Notes: generated from the letters alone by a model not told the origin. A stretch of DNA of 64,000 nucleotides from Liolophura sinensis (GCF_032854445.1 NC_088302.1:54034046-54098045); one strand, 5' to 3'; positions 24,758 through 38,592 are shown, numbered from the stretch's first letter. A program made the numbers and translations.

Positions 24758-26545
24758 ATGTGGTCGGTGATTCCGTAATGTCCGGTGGACATACTTGTGT
24801 GGATGTAAAATGTGTAATTGATTTCAGAAGAGTCGATTTGGGGGACTTTTTCTCAGGTAACACAAATATATGTGAAGCTGTGACTTTGCGTACTGTATTT
24901 CGTGAAAAAAAAAATAAGTGCATTCTTCTTATTATACCCGTGTTTCTTGCCGGACATACAGCCAGTAACGGTGTTCACAAAACAGAGCCTTTTGTTGTTG
25001 ACATTTGTTTACCTATCTAACAATGGCATACAGTGATTGTGTTGTATATGTGCTGGACTTACGGGCCTCAGTGCTGACTTTACATATCTTGTTTTCTTTA
25101 CTGTCACTTGTTCAATAGTTAACGATATGATAAGTTTTATCTGTCTTATTCCTTTCTTATTATGCATGTTTCTATATTTTTTCATACACTTTTGTTACTT
25201 AATTTAGCTGTACAGAGACGTGCCATACTAACAGAAATGATATTGGCGATACCATTTAGATTGTAGTGACAGCAAAATTACTGCAGTAGTGTTAAATAGG
25301 AGCATGCGTACTTGTGCTGTTCTGTACGCAAGCCTCAACGGCACCCTACCCTTGTCTACTGGCCTTTCTCTTGATCTGTTTAATCAATGGGAGAAAATTA
25401 TTTCAGGTGTATCGGATACTTTAGGCAGTGCCTTTATTTGTGTGTAACATGCTGAGCGATACTTGTAAGGTGCATGCAGTCTATGCACTATTTATGTGAT
25501 ATAAACCACTTACGTTCATAGAAAAGGTGTAGTGTCCATTATGTGATCCTGGATCGCCCCATTACTGTGATGTTATATGTACATATGTATATGACTTGAT
25601 CGTTATGATATCTATGCAAGTGGATCGATACTTTATTTACATAATGTATTTTAAATACACAGCCACCTGTTGCATGCATTACTTTTCATGACGCTATCGT
25701 GCGTCCAGAACTTTCATAAGTGTCGCCTGTTGTTTTTGTGTGTTTAATTCCGGAGATTTTCCCGTTACAAACCTGTTCAGCTTTCCCACACCAGCCATGT
25801 GGCACTGCTATACAAGCTGAGTCACGATATTCCTACAGCCAATCCACTGTAACCTTACACATATACTCATATAAAAGCCAGTCGAACATAACAACTACAT
25901 ATCAACACATGTACATAAATATATATTTGTGAGGAAATAAGTTGCTACCATGTATAAACAAAGTTTATTTTTACAAAACAGCAGTAACAAGTGGCATATG
26001 CATTCGTCCATCACGTTAAAGTGGAAATGACAACCAAGTATATTTGTCAAGCATTGTTGATGTTGTAAAACATTCTTACTAATGAGGTCTCAGTTTAAAG
26101 CCTTGCATTTTCACCTGTGTCTCTTGACGAACTAATCTTCACTGGATAAAATGTGTTCCGAGGCGGGGTGCAAGTTGGTGAATACAAACTTTCACGATGC
26201 GGTCTTCAGGTAAAAAATATCAACTAGTGTGACTTTAACTGCAGAAAAATCAACCAAACTGAATGTCTTCCTTATTTGTTGATGAAAGCTAATTGCAAAA
26301 TATGATCACCCGTTTTTAGGGCTGACAATATTAATCATTCTGACAGAACCCATCGTGTTAACTGCTCCAAGATCAGTTTTGTCCAAATGTTTCCATCATG
26401 TTCTGCTTTGAAACTGCAACACTTTCCACTGGATACTTTTGTCAGGTGAAACATTACAGGTCAGGTGAAAGTGTTCAAGGTGAATGATTACTAGTATGCA
26501 ACTCATGCTGTTTAAGACCATTTACTGCCGAAATATTTCAAGAAC

Positions 26546-26690
26546 CTGTTAATAGTCGTGTACTTCTCCACAACTAAAAAACGTGTAAATCTGTTAATAG
26601 TCGTGTACTTCTCCACAAGTAAACGTGTAAATCTGTTTATAGTCGTGTACTTCTCCACAAGTAAACGTGTAAATCTGTTAATAGTCGTAT
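26546..26690. repeat. 46-49-bp tandem repeat, about three copies
   Basis: The copies share GTCGTGTACTTCTCCACAA followed by ACGTGTAAATCTGTTAATA. The first copy carries three extra A residues (CTAAAAAACGTG). Confidence 0.92.
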
Positions 26691-26954
26691 TCAACCTGTC
26701 TTCACAAAACGTATTCAGTGTTTATCTAATCTGTGTGTCTTTCCTGGAAAGGTATTCAGTTATATTGTGTACACTGTAGGTAAATGTCATAACTCCGATA
26801 TTGTAACATATTAGTGTTCACCGCAAGGAACTTACACTTGTAATCAACAAGGTATCCCGTAACAGTATAGCAGGATGTGCTTACCGATATTACTACTACA
26901 GCCGGTGGGGGAATCATACAGTATATAAATACAGACTGCCTTCTGTATACCCTC

Positions 26955-26960
26955 AATAAA
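26955..26960 (+). terminator. Candidate polyadenylation signal AATAAA
   Basis: CTCAATAAATAG is followed about 25-50 bp downstream by a T/GT-rich stretch (TGTTTTATTTGTCTTTTGTT), the usual arrangement for cleavage and polyadenylation. It could end the giant-gene transcript, leaving a 3' UTR of about 3 kb. Confidence 0.3.
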
Positions 26961-26975
26961 TAGTTATGTACTACT

Positions 26976-29900
26976 GTTAAACCTGTTTTATTTGTCTTTT
27001 GTTGCCTGCTATTAAAGAAACTATTCGCTTTCCAAGTCTACATTCCTGATGTATTGGAGTAATGCACACGTAATGCGTTCCTGTGATTTGCTGTGATGTG
27101 TGTCTGCTGCAAACAAACCAGTATTTGGTTTCCTTTACTCGTCAAGCTGCTGTTGTTACTACTGAAGATTGCGGCCTATACAGCATCCACTCTTCAGCCA
27201 TACATTCGTATACATTTTGCAGATCTTTGTATTATTGGTATATCATTGGCGAAAAAAGCATTTATAAGCTTGAAGTTCACAGGTTCAGGTACAGTTATTG
27301 TCAATTCGATTTAAAAAAAAGAGTGTCCGTTCAAGTCTTGCTGCCATTCATCTTTCTCAGGGGTCATTATTTAAGGTCATACAGGTAAGAAGCAATCCAC
27401 ATAAACTACGGGCTGAGTGTATTCTAGACTTCTGCAGTTCAGCAGTGCTTTAGTGTTCAGCTGGGTTCACACAATTGATTGTTGTTGTTTTGTCATCTAT
27501 TCATTATCGGTCAGGTTTAAACCACACAGGTAAAGACTGGCTAAAAAGTCATTTATCCTGACTCAGTGATCGACTAAATAATATACCACATGGCTTCTCG
27601 GAGTTCGCGCTCGACCACGGTCATATGGTTATCATGTGAGAGGACATGACCCTAATGGTTGACTCCATGTAGTAAAATGTGTTAGTGTTTCGGGCGTGAA
27701 GACTGGAGTAAAGCCACATGACCCTGTTTCTCCGTTTTCTTGCTGAAGCAAGAGTGTTCCCAATTTGGGGAACATGCCATGTTAAAATGAAAAGCAAAAA
27801 AAAAAAAACAACAACAAAAAAACAACTACTACTGAAAGGAAAGCACAAATATCGAAGTAGGCATCACTTAATAGGCCATTTAAAACTGTGCATAAATATA
27901 CTTTTATTCATGTTTTTAGGTTTTTGTGAAGAGAGACAAAGGCTTTCAAACGTTTGAATTCTAAGGTGAGCTTTATGCACCATGCTGTCAGGGTTTAGCA
28001 TGTCAGAGCTCTGACGTCACATGGAGATTTTCCATCTCTAATCACGACCCTGAGTTTGGGAATAAATCTTTTTACTCATGACTAAAATATTACTGAAATA
28101 ATATTCACAAAAATTCCTTCCTTCTGGTCAACATTAGGAAAAAAGGCGATGTGACGTTAGAGTTCCTAGATACCGCCAGTATGGCTCATAAAGCCCACTG
28201 TAGAATACAAATATTTGAAAGGCTTTCAACACACTTCCAAAAATCATTAAAAAAAATAAATGAAAGCATTTTTACGCATAGTTTTCAGTTGTCTGTATGA
28301 TGAACCTTTCTTCATATTTTAGCTTTCTGTTATTGAAACAATTCACCATACTCGTGGAAGTTTCGCGAAATCCATCACATCATAGAAGACAAACTGTGGA
28401 GTGGCCGTTATCACAACGACTTACTCATGCCTGTGGACAAATACAACTGTCGGTAATGCAGGATGTAACGGTGTGCCCAGGTGATATAAAAAACAAGAAG
28501 AAGTTATCCCCAAACCACACGACTCTGTGGAGCTTAAACCAAGAAGAATGTCAGTGTGTGATATTTATTATGTTACAAAACTGTCATACTTCAATTGTCC
28601 TTATATTTTGGAAATATGCACTGTGTAGTTCTACTGGTATAAAGAATGAGTTAGTGTGGCTACATCAGCAGCATTGCAGCTATATCGTGGCAACTGGTGT
28701 AAAAAAGAATTTCTCTTGTAGTTGTATGAGAATTTAGGGAACTATGACACATTTGCCCACCAGAAACAAAAAAGGAAAACAGCGTGATGTAAAAATTACG
28801 GGATCGTATCGTATGCCTGCTATTCCACGTAGAAGACGATAGACACTTTCTGGGAAGATGTTTCAGATGAGGGAAGGCAGGGTTCCCAGCACCACTAAAT
28901 CGATGTCTCTGTTCATAATACAAGGATATGCCTTTCTCATCCGGAGATCTCTGTTCATAATGAAAGGATATGCCTTTCTCATCCGGAAATCGACATACTG
29001 AATGGAACACCATGTCGAACTGAACATGGCAAGCGCGTATGGTGTCTGACTTGTCCCTCAAAAATGATCGAATCAGATTTCTCGTCTGATTTACCGTTGT
29101 TGTAGACATGCAATATTTTGTAAAGATTGTCAGAGAAGATCAACAATGCTGCCTAGGCCCTACATACTTAGACATATTGTGGAACTCCCACTGCTATACT
29201 ATATTGGCTTATACATGTCCCCAATCATATAGATGTGTCATGAAAAGCTTTTAAATGTGAAACCAAGACCTATAACAGCCATGTTTTAGTTCATATCTAC
29301 GTTTAACTCCAGAGCCGGTTAGCTATGTCTCGGAACCTGTTTAGCAGCTTTCTATATATTCTTTTTCTTTTCTCTGTATCTCATCTAGTTTTCTCTACGA
29401 CATTCAATGCCCATCCCCATTTACATAGGCTGCAAAGTAAAACGCGCTGACCTACATCCAACTCTGTAGACGTTTCAGTGTATAGCGAGGACACGGTCAA
29501 ATATGTGCACCATACAGGCCAACGGCATATGACAATAACTCGGACGGCTTCTCAATAGGGTTTATTTAGCGGGTGTGCTTCTCGTGAAGGGACAGATCAG
29601 GTATTCAAGACGAGCCGGCTGAGCACATTGACATGCTGCCTATGCACACATTCATATCCCAGCTAAAAGTTGATGACCCCTCCTCCGCCTCCACACCCCC
29701 AGTATATACTGGGAATGGCACCTCACGGGTGACACAACCCACTAAATATTTCACTAAATGACATTATGACCTATGAACCCATGACTTCCAATTTGTTAAA
29801 ACATTTTTACGCATTTCATCGGCCATTAGAAAGAAATCATGTAATTCAACAGTGCAGAAGACGTGTGTTTCAGAGCTAGCTGATCCTTTGGTAACATATC

Positions 29901-32900
29901 CTATTCTTAAGGCAGATAATCAACACTATAGGTTAAACTGCCTAGATAAATCCTTCAACATTTCTGCTATTAGGAGTTTTGACACTGAAACTATACGATA
30001 TGATATATATTATATAATTTGATGTTTGTAGGAGCCGTATCAGTATCTGCTGTTCCTCGTATGTGTTTCAAACTGGAGAACTGTATCAGGTAACTGTAAC
30101 AACTAAAACCTGAGGTCCTGTGAAACTTACTAGTTTGAGTAATTACCAGAGTAAAGTCGGTATCATGAAGGTAGACACTAAGTACACTGCAATCCACACG
30201 ATTGGTCTGATGAATCATGACCTCTCCAGACTCGTCCATCTTCGTGTTATTGTCGAGGCCTGTTTATCTTATACAATCACTAATCACAACGAACAATCAG
30301 ACGAAGAAGCTTGGACGTTTGTAGACATCATTGTATTTTCATTATACATTAAACTCGTTTTTCTTTAACGTGTCATATGAAAAATCCTAGAACACGTTTT
30401 GGTCAAATGTTTGTCTGGAGCTGAATCTTTATGGCACCTTCGCTGCACTCTCCTTATTTATATACATGTATGTATTTATAAACATGTATGTACGGGGCTT
30501 TCCATGCATATTGCCTCGACATTCAGCCTGTCTGATGGCCAGTACCACAGTCTATATATGTAGACGCGTTCATCTAGTAACTCTATCTATAGGTAGGGCT
30601 TACCGTGACTTCATCTAACTACATATGTGATCTGTTTATCATCTTAGGGCGATTAATGGACTCATTTGTAAAACCACATATTCATTAACCGCCCCGAATG
30701 CTGACATACGTGTATTTCATTGCTGCGTGAGGAGTTATTTCAGGTTAACGGTATGTGCATAATATACAAAATACCTGTGCTTTATCACAACTGTGATAAC
30801 CCCGAGGCCTTGCTGCTATAATATGATGAACTGAGAGTTATGCGGATGTAGACTCATGCTATCTGCATGCAACATAAATCTATACATCTATGATCGGCTA
30901 TGCATTAAAACAGGCACACTGATATAGGTAAAAACGATACGTAAGTCGTTTCGTTTCCATGCACGTTATACATCAAGCTCGTGCATGAAACTATCACACC
31001 GCTGGCTATTTTAGTCAGTCTAGGGCGTTTTATTTATAAATTAGGTGAACCATCCTTAATAGAAATTTCTTACTAAACTTGTATTCGCCATATTCATACA
31101 GCACTATTACTGGCTTTGCCACATGCACAACTTGTATATTCAGTTAAAGACTCCATTAAATATAAACTGTTATGCTTTTACTCATACAAAGCGCTGAATG
31201 GAATCCGTCAGTAAGCAGCTAAAACAATTGATCATGCCAGATGGACCTAATTAAATCAGAATAATTAACACTGAAAATATCAAAGCGATGTATACGAAAA
31301 GCTCAGTGGTTTGTACGAATCTGTAGTTTTCTAAAGCAGCTAAAAGCCATCTTTGTCTAATATTATAAGGACATTCACAAGCATGTAATACTAAACAAGT
31401 CCCTTTACTAAGGGGGTTTCTGTAATTCGAAATTGTTACACTTAACATATATGGTATATTTCTTTTTGATTTGCTGATATATAAGTTACATACATGTGTA
31501 AAGTACACCGACAGGACAGAAACCTGCCTAACTGATAGATACAGACGTATTTTAGTCTATATACACATCCGCTATCAGGTATAGAGGACCTACACTTCCT
31601 CCAGGTCACTACATGGCGTATTTATTTAAGCTGAACTCTAAAGATCTTGTTTCTGTAGCCAACTTGGCCCACCTACAGATCGCTTTTCTGGTATAGGGAG
31701 GAGAGTAAGCCGGCCTGGCATTTAGTCCTGCCTGGTCTCCTCAGGGAAGGTTAAGCATTTGTCAACAGACAAATCAAGGTGAACAATGTGCAATTTAAAC
31801 CGTTAACAGAACGCTTGCTGATGCAGTTCAAGATGATTTGTGGTGCAATTCTGAACAAATGCGACATAATAACGCGACAGTGTTAAAACACATCACGAAA
31901 TTGCATCTCAGTGGATCTCTAAATTCATGTTGTCATGACACATGTTAAAATACAAGGATAATGCACGATACTGCATGTGGTGATAATGGGGTCAGTCTAA
32001 TCTGCAGCCCTTTGTTAGGTGGACCGGATCTGAGGAGTAGGGGCGAACTACTTTGAAACAAACACGTCTTTAGCGGTGACTATGACCGCATTAATCACGG
32101 TGTCATCTAGGTGGGACATTGGCAGAACAAATCCTGCACAATTTGTCACGTTTTCTTTGTGAACTACGCTTTATGTTATATAGTTTTGGTTATTAACATC
32201 TACATGTGGGTATATTTAGAGAAAAAAGCTTAGGTGAAACACAATCAACGTCCATCTTGAGCCAAGTCCGTCAAGAAAGACATAGGCTACATCATCGCCT
32301 CACTGAGGAAGCGCATTAGCCACAAATACATACTCTCTTTGCGGTTAAATTTTGTGAATATCAGTCTTCGATTCTTTCAAAAATAGTGTAGGCAGGTGAT
32401 GTTAACAGTCACCAGTCCGCAGACGTTTAGAAAAAACAAAAGCTAGAGGGTAGACCTACTTCATCGAGTTGCTGACATAAAACAGCAACAGAAACACATT
32501 TTTTCTCCTCAGCTTAATTGGGATGCTCTGTTACCATATTGTCTATGAAAAAACTGACAACAGTAAAAGATAACACCTGATAATGATCTGGAGATTATCT
32601 GACGACCAGAAGTTGAAATAAGCGATTACGGTAGGCAGAAAGCCAAAATGCATTCACTTTTACCTACACCTGTGACATCAACCACGTAATCTTAAAAGAA
32701 ACACTCTGATGAAGAAACACTGTTAACTGTATAACATTTTGCTTGCCTGCGTGTTGAGTGTTATAGGGAAAATGGCTCGTACCATCTTGTAGAGTTGGAT
32801 AGTGTGTTGAAAAGTGAAAAAGAACTTTCTCAGAGGTTACCGAACTGGTAGAAATCCTCTGTGGAATTCTCTGTGCCTGACTTTTGTTAATCTTAAGGTG

Positions 32901-34207
32901 CACAGAAAAAAGAGCTGATTTAATGAACAGATGCCAGTTTATGACTAATGTCTTGTAAAGTCTGATCAGTAGTCAACCTCATCATGTAGACGCGACTTGT
33001 AATTTGTTAGTTATGGTACATTTAAGGATTCAGTTATTTAGCACTTTACATTTATGTTATAACTTGCATTAAGCCCCACAAACTGCAATGTCTATGTTTT
33101 GAGCAATTAGACTAAGAAAATAGGTCTGGAATGTTACTGAATCGAAGTGAAGTCGTTAAAACTTATAATAAATAGTATAGAGTACAAAGTCAAGTGCGAT
33201 TGTGCTTATAGCGTTCACATTATAGTATTAAATGTACGACATTTTAATATAACAAATGAATTCGATTTTTTGTATGTCTTCAACAAAGACCCCTGCCATG
33301 ATTATGCATGCAGGCATTCGCTGTCAATGGTTTTGTGACAACCTAGACGTTTTAACACCAGAGCGCTTAAATTTGAAGCCACATTGCGGTGCAGTGAGGC
33401 ATAGACAATGCAGGGACTATAGAAATCCATGTACCTGGGTCGTCATACACTATATACTTGTCACAGAGAACTGGTATTTCCACTTATAGCTAGATGTATG
33501 TAGGTTATCAGCCAGTACAACTGGAAAAATGTTTCTACGATTGCCCTTGGAGATAACCTAAATAGCATCATTCTCTACGCCAATAAATCAAGGTCAACCT
33601 TTCCAGCCAATTGTGGCATCGAATAATCCCTGTTGCATCAAACACTTAGATGTCTGTATAGGTTTTAAAAGGTGCGCTATCGGCTGCGAAGTGTGACGGA
33701 ATAACATGTACTGCCTTAACACGAAATTATCCGAAACCATGACAAACAACAACACCGCTAACTTGGCAATTCTATACCTGAGCCAGTTATGACAGGCGCT
33801 ATTAGCTTGTCCGTCAAATGGATTTTTTTAGACTCACGAGACAAAACAGACATTGCAGTATAAGCGCTCAGTTAAATCCTGACATACCAGTGGAAGACTA
33901 GTGGATAATGTTGTGTAAAACGGGAACAAAGATACCCGCCTGTATGTAAGAAAAAACTTATTGCGGTAACAAGTTGGTGCAAAGCTACACGTACGCCAAC
34001 AACCAAGCGCGAGGCATTTAAAGTACCTTTTGTAACAATTTATGTGGATAACTTAGCTCGTAAGGTGGCTTAGACGTTTTTGAAGGTGGGTCGGCACAGC
34101 ACAAATATTTACATTCATTTAGGTAGAAGTAGATGTATAGTCTGTAACACAATTGCAACAGGGTTAGTTTTAACTTTACTGCCTCCCGACGTTCACAGAG
34201 ACTTCAT
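26976..34207. other. Long non-coding stretch, no gene seen
   Basis: Open frames of up to about 149 codons occur (for example 28297-28737 on + and 28660-29109 on -). They lack codon bias, splice context and recognisable motifs. A 42-bp direct repeat lies at 28906-28989. There is a poly-A/CAACAACAA patch near 27790-27830. Nothing else stands out. Confidence 0.55.
28906..28989. repeat. 42-bp direct repeat, two copies
   Basis: Both copies contain TCTCTGTTCATAAT and GGATATGCCTTTCTCATCCG, and they differ at a few bases. In the minus-strand frame this doubles a peptide around PDEKGIS, but there is no other sign of coding. Confidence 0.9.
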
Positions 34208-34422
34208 GGCTTTGTGGCCTATTGGTTAAAGTGCTAGAGCAGCACTGTCTCTCATCAATATGACCACTGTGAGTTCAAGTCCAGCGCGTGCTGGATTCCT
34301 TTTCGATCGAAAGTGGGAAAGTGTGCTAGCAATTTGCGAACATACAACTGACCGCATATAAGTGAAATATTCTTGAGTACGGCGTAAAACACAAATCAAA
34401 CAAATAAGTAAATAAATAAAAC
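34208..34422 (+). repeat. SINE A-type element, near full length
   Basis: A tRNA-like head comes first: A-box-like TGGCCTATTGGTTAAAGTGC and B-box GTGAGTTCAAGTCC. A shortened body follows, then the tail (AGTGAAATATTCTTGAGTAC, GGCGTAAAACACAAATCAAA) and an AAAT-rich end. The middle differs from other copies because the CCCGGGC...GCCCGG part is missing. I saw no clear target-site duplication. Confidence 0.88.
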
Positions 34423-34683
34423 ATGCTGTCTTATCGCTGAAGCACTGGCTTCTCTGCAACCGACCTGTCCTTATCAGGCCAATGACTTGGATCGAGTCCC
34501 CAGTCTCGAATCCAGCTCTCGCTAGTTCTGCTGTCGCTTTGTCGGGAAGTTCCACAGGTGGTTTTCTCTGGGCGCTCCTCAACCTACAAACCCCCTGACA
34601 TAACGAGAACATTTTTTTTACTACGATGTTAAACACCCGCCATAGATCGAGTTAAAATGTAAAGAATGTTTTGTTCAATACTC

Positions 34684-34768
34684 GTCCTAAATTTATTCTA
34701 TTTACTCTATTTATTTGGTATTTCACGCCCACGCAAGAGTATTTCACTTATATACAACAGTGGCCAGC
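34684..34768 (-). repeat. SINE A 3'-tail fragment
   Basis: A TTTATT-rich end, TATTTCACGCCCACGCAAGA and GTATTTCACTTATATACAAC are followed by GTGGCCAGCG. The copy is diverged and cut short. Confidence 0.7.
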
Positions 34769-35735
34769 GCATAAGTATTTTCAGGAATCAGATTATTACA
34801 CGGATTGATGAAGCGGCTACATGCATACATTAAACATCCCATTTTGTACGATACTCTTAGCACAAGTGTCACCTTCATAAGTCTAATCTTATCCAGCTGT
34901 GAAAGAGTTACTTCACACTAATGAAGTTCTATTATCTAGATGCCTTTGGCTGTGTGGCATGGCTAGTCATGCGCACAGAGACCAGCCCACAGTAAAGCCA
35001 GAATGACCCGTGATACTCTGTATCAAGGTTGTTAAGTGAAGACAGGTACTTGCCGCAACAGTCACACAGCCAACACCGTTTCGTCAAGATGTGAGCCCTA
35101 GGGCAGTGTTTAACGCAATTTACAAAACGTATGAAGATCATCAAGTTCAGGCTTCGTCTTGAGTGATGTTCTTTCGGCTAGAAAAATACCAGAATGCTTT
35201 GTGTAAAAGTTTTTTTGCTCCAGGCTGCTCTTCGTCTTAATTTTCAGAGGAGAGTAAAGTGTTGTCACCACATCTACCAGAACAGTTGCGATCTATTTGT
35301 AACTACGCCGCAGAGTGACGAGGGTAATTATCTGTGATAATAAGATATATCTGTGGGTGTATATTTATAGCTACCTGCCAGATAACTGCCTCTATAGCAG
35401 ATTAAAACATGTAAGTTAGAGGGGGAATGAACGATAAGCTTGGATTATCGTGCTGCCTCTCATAGAGACACGCTCCCACACTAGGTGAACTATACTATAC
35501 CGTATGAGCCTCTGTCGGGTTCGCACATAAACTCTCCTGGTTCATTACACAAACAGTTTACTTATCCCGGTTTATCCCATATTTGTAACAGATTATCTTG
35601 ACTCTTTAACCTTCTACATATAACCTACTTTATCCGCTCTTCACATCAGGCTTAAATCAGTCAGTCATAATGATTTAATGAAGATTTGAAGGTATCGGGG
35701 TTATTAAATTATTATGTCTATGTTTATGAATATGT

Positions 35736-36180
35736 CATCCATATTTATTTATTTTATTGACGTTTAACGCCGTGCAGAAGAATTTTTCTCCTTTGAGTGT
35801 CTGGAGTGACCTAACTTAAAGCTGCAGCCGAAACAGCGAGAGGTGGATTCGAACACGCGACCTCACTGAGGGCCTGGACGTCACAGCGAGGCAGTACGTG
35901 TCCTAAGCACAGGAGCCGGCGACGCCTTGTCTTTGGGTTTTATATTCGCTATCAACACATCCATATTTATTTATTTTATTGGCGTTTAACGCCATGCAGA
36001 AGATTTTTTCACCTTTGATTGTCTGGAGTGACCTAACTTACAGCTGCAACCGAAACAGCGAGAGGTGGATTCGAACACGCGACCTCACTGAGGGCCTGGA
36101 AGTCACAGCGAGGCAGTACTTGCCCTAAGCATAGGAGCCGGCACACCTCATCTTTGGGTTTTATACTCGCTTTTAACACA
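35736..36180 (-). repeat. Second-type SINE, tandemly duplicated (222-bp period)
   Basis: Two near-identical direct copies lie end to end (35736-35957 and 35958-36180). On the minus strand each reads GAGGTCGCGTGTTCGAATCC (a strong RNA polymerase III B box), a body, then a tail containing CACGGCGTTAAACGTCAATA and AAATAAATAAATAT. The head differs from SINE A. Flanking bases (TTTGGGTTTTATA...ACA) are included in the duplicated unit, so this is segmental duplication rather than two insertions. Confidence 0.85.
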
Positions 36181-36369
36181 TGTCGATCATATGAGGATAG
36201 AGTCTCAGTAACCTGGAAAAAGACTGGCAGTCATGCTAATAGTAAAGTGTTGAGTCAAGCTAACAGGAACACTGATGACATCATGCATATCTATGACGCT
36301 CCAGTAATTCATAATATACTAATTAACCTATACTCCCTTATAGCTTGATGAACAACCACAATGTGCGAC

Positions 36370-36712
36370 GGAAAATTCCAAGCATTTACATACTTAATCA
36401 TGGTGTACAAAGTAAAACCCCAAGCGTACATGCATACAGCCATGATGTACGGCGTAAAACCCCAAGCGTACATGCATACAGCCATGATGTACGGCGTAAA
36501 ACCCCAAGCATACATGCATACAACCATGATGTACAACGTAAAATCCCAAGCATACATGCATACAGCCATGATGTACAACGTAAAACCTCAAGCATACATG
36601 TACAAAGCCACGATATACGACGTAAAACACCAAACATACATGCATACAGCCATGATGTACAACGTAAAACCCCAAGCATACATGCATTAAGCCATGATGT
36701 ACGACGTTCTCA
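36370..36712. repeat. 42-bp minisatellite, about eight copies
   Basis: The period is exactly 42 bp. Each unit carries ACGTAAAACCCCAAGC, ATACATGCATACAGCC and ATGATGTAC. Because 42 is divisible by 3 and the unit lacks stops in several frames, 90-120-codon frames stay open on both strands; I regard these as by-products. The GTACRRCGTAAAAC...CAAGC part resembles the SINE tails in this window. Confidence 0.95.
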
Positions 36713-36719
36713 ACTATAA

Positions 36720-37890
36720 ATATATCAATCCTTGTTTACACACATGTAATAAAGCACTAAAGCTCACTTTGAGCAGATTTATCTTGATCTGTCCCTGCTC
36801 TGCCAGTTGACTATATACACCTACTGTGTGACAGGTTTGGGTCAGCATTATACCTTATGCGGTCAACCAGTGATTTAAACTTTGCCTGCCCTAGAGAAAT
36901 AGGCCTCCGTTAACGGTACTACGGGGACAGAGATCAATTACCGCCTCCATAAATTTATATTGGAATGTCAACCTGTCACTTTTGTAGGCGATTTACGTTA
37001 AGTTTCATCTTTTTTATCAACCCGTGTGGAACCCTCTGTAAATATCAGTGTATACTGGTATAATCTCATTTTCTGCGAATCGTATGACCTCCACAGACCT
37101 TTAGCTATCCTGTAAAAGAAGATTACGGTACAGATGGAGAACAGTGGGCGACCCCATATAGGTGACCAGCACAAACGACAATGGAAAGACTTGATCTCAG
37201 TATGAACTCATCTATAATATCTACTTAGCATATGCCACACATCTTTGAAACGTCAAGCACTTGACTTAACATCACTTTCTAAATTTTGGTTTAGTTAAAA
37301 CTTTCAGGAAGATGATTTAATAAAAGCGAAATATTACAGCACCAAGGTTGTCTGAGTTCAGTTATCTGAGAGTTAAACAGAACACTAATCATTGTGGAAA
37401 ATCACAGTAAATTTTGCAGACGGAATTAGAAATCTCGCCTTTCCTTGTAGAGCATATTGTTAACTTAGTAGATTAAGTCTGCAAGTCACTATATATAGCA
37501 GATTTATTATCATTAGAAAGAATATTTCCCTCCTCACATATATGTGATTTTAACCTATGAGCGTATTACATACTGTTATATTTCATTTACCATGATGACA
37601 ACAATTATGACATAAACAAAAATTCGCCAAGCTTCACCATAGTGTTTGACGTGACTGACAGGGGCGAATGACGCGTGCAGATGGCTTGTCTGTTTAATGA
37701 TTAATATTAACGAGCCGACACTCATGTGACCAGTGCGACACCAGCACGGGTCATTTCATCGTTCTGTCTCTTTGGTTTCCCCTCTCACGCTTCTGGCCCT
37801 CGAGGCAGACTTGACCTGTTACAATCTAACAGGCTGCCCGTCAAGATTTGATACGCATGGATCCACAGAGCCACAGGGGACCTACATGTA
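36720..37890. other. Non-coding stretch, nothing recognisable
   Basis: Ordinary AT-rich sequence without repeats, SINE pieces or plausible exons. Confidence 0.5.
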
Positions 37891-38015
37891 TAGTCGGTGA
37901 TTGGCAGTTCATTAGAGACGACAGACTACTGTAATTTTACCGGTGACATGTGGTCAGCTAAAACCGCATTATACTTATATATGCTTAGAGGTCTGAGGCA
38001 AAAAACTAAACAAAA

Positions 38016-38330
38016 AGTACAGCAATGTAATGCCGAAAACACCAGGCATCACGCCTCACACAGTCAAAAAACACTGACACCTAATCGACACATGTACAGC
38101 ACTGTAATGCCGAAAACACCAGACAATCACGCCTCACGCAGCCACAAAACACTGACACTTAACCGACACATGTACAGCAATGTAATGCCGATAACACCAG
38201 GCAATCACACCCTCTCCAGTCACAAAACACAGACACCTAATCGACAAATGTACAGCACTGTAATGGCGGAAACACCAGACATTTACGCCTCACGCAGTCA
38301 CAAACCACTGACACCTAACCGAGAAGGGTA
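38016..38330. repeat. 77-78-bp minisatellite, four copies
   Basis: TGTAATGCCG recurs at about 38026, 38103, 38181 and 38259. Each unit also holds AACACCAG, CACGCCTCACGCAGTCAC and CTGACACCTAATCGACA. The open frame at 37897-38331 runs through it, but the repeats alone explain it. Two further diverged units lie at 38861-38946. Confidence 0.93.
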
Positions 38331-38592
38331 ACACAATCTCGATTTATAGCGGGTAATTTACAGTATAATCTGCAACAATCGTGTATTTTTATTCATAAAA
38401 TAAATGTTCAACCAAATAATACACGCATATAAATGGTAAGATTCCAACTTATCGCCACTGTCTTCCTACATGTCCATATGTGACACAGAGTTACAGCCTA
38501 CATAGTGCATAGATACAGCTCGCCTGAATTCCACCCTGACTGGATAAGTACACATATTCGAATGGTGTCTAACACATAGCTGCTGCAGTTGA

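Larger units (their letters stand above)
23978..26954 (+). other. Probable long 3' UTR or downstream region of the giant gene
   Basis: There is no convincing coding potential after the stop. ATTAAA variants occur at about 24086 and 24196, but the first canonical AATAAA I found is at 26955. The true 3' end could be any of these. The stretch also contains a 46-49-bp tandem repeat at 26546-26690. Confidence 0.35.

Noticed and set aside
28297-29109. 146- and 149-codon frames on opposite strands
   Set aside because: They overlap each other, show no codon bias or domain, and sit in AT-rich DNA. Frames this long can occur by chance in 64 kb.
34208-34290. tRNA gene
   Set aside because: A- and B-box-like sequences are present, but they are followed by the SINE body and tail. 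The same holds for 40683, 45483, 48487 and 61959.
36345-36719. 124-codon plus-strand frame with a 14-residue repeat, and several minus-strand frames
   Set aside because: The 42-bp minisatellite is open in several frames on both strands at once, which argues against selection for any of them.
37897-38331. 144-codon plus-strand frame
   Set aside because: Most of it is the 77-78-bp minisatellite. One unit is 77 bp long, and the frame has no splice signals or known motif.
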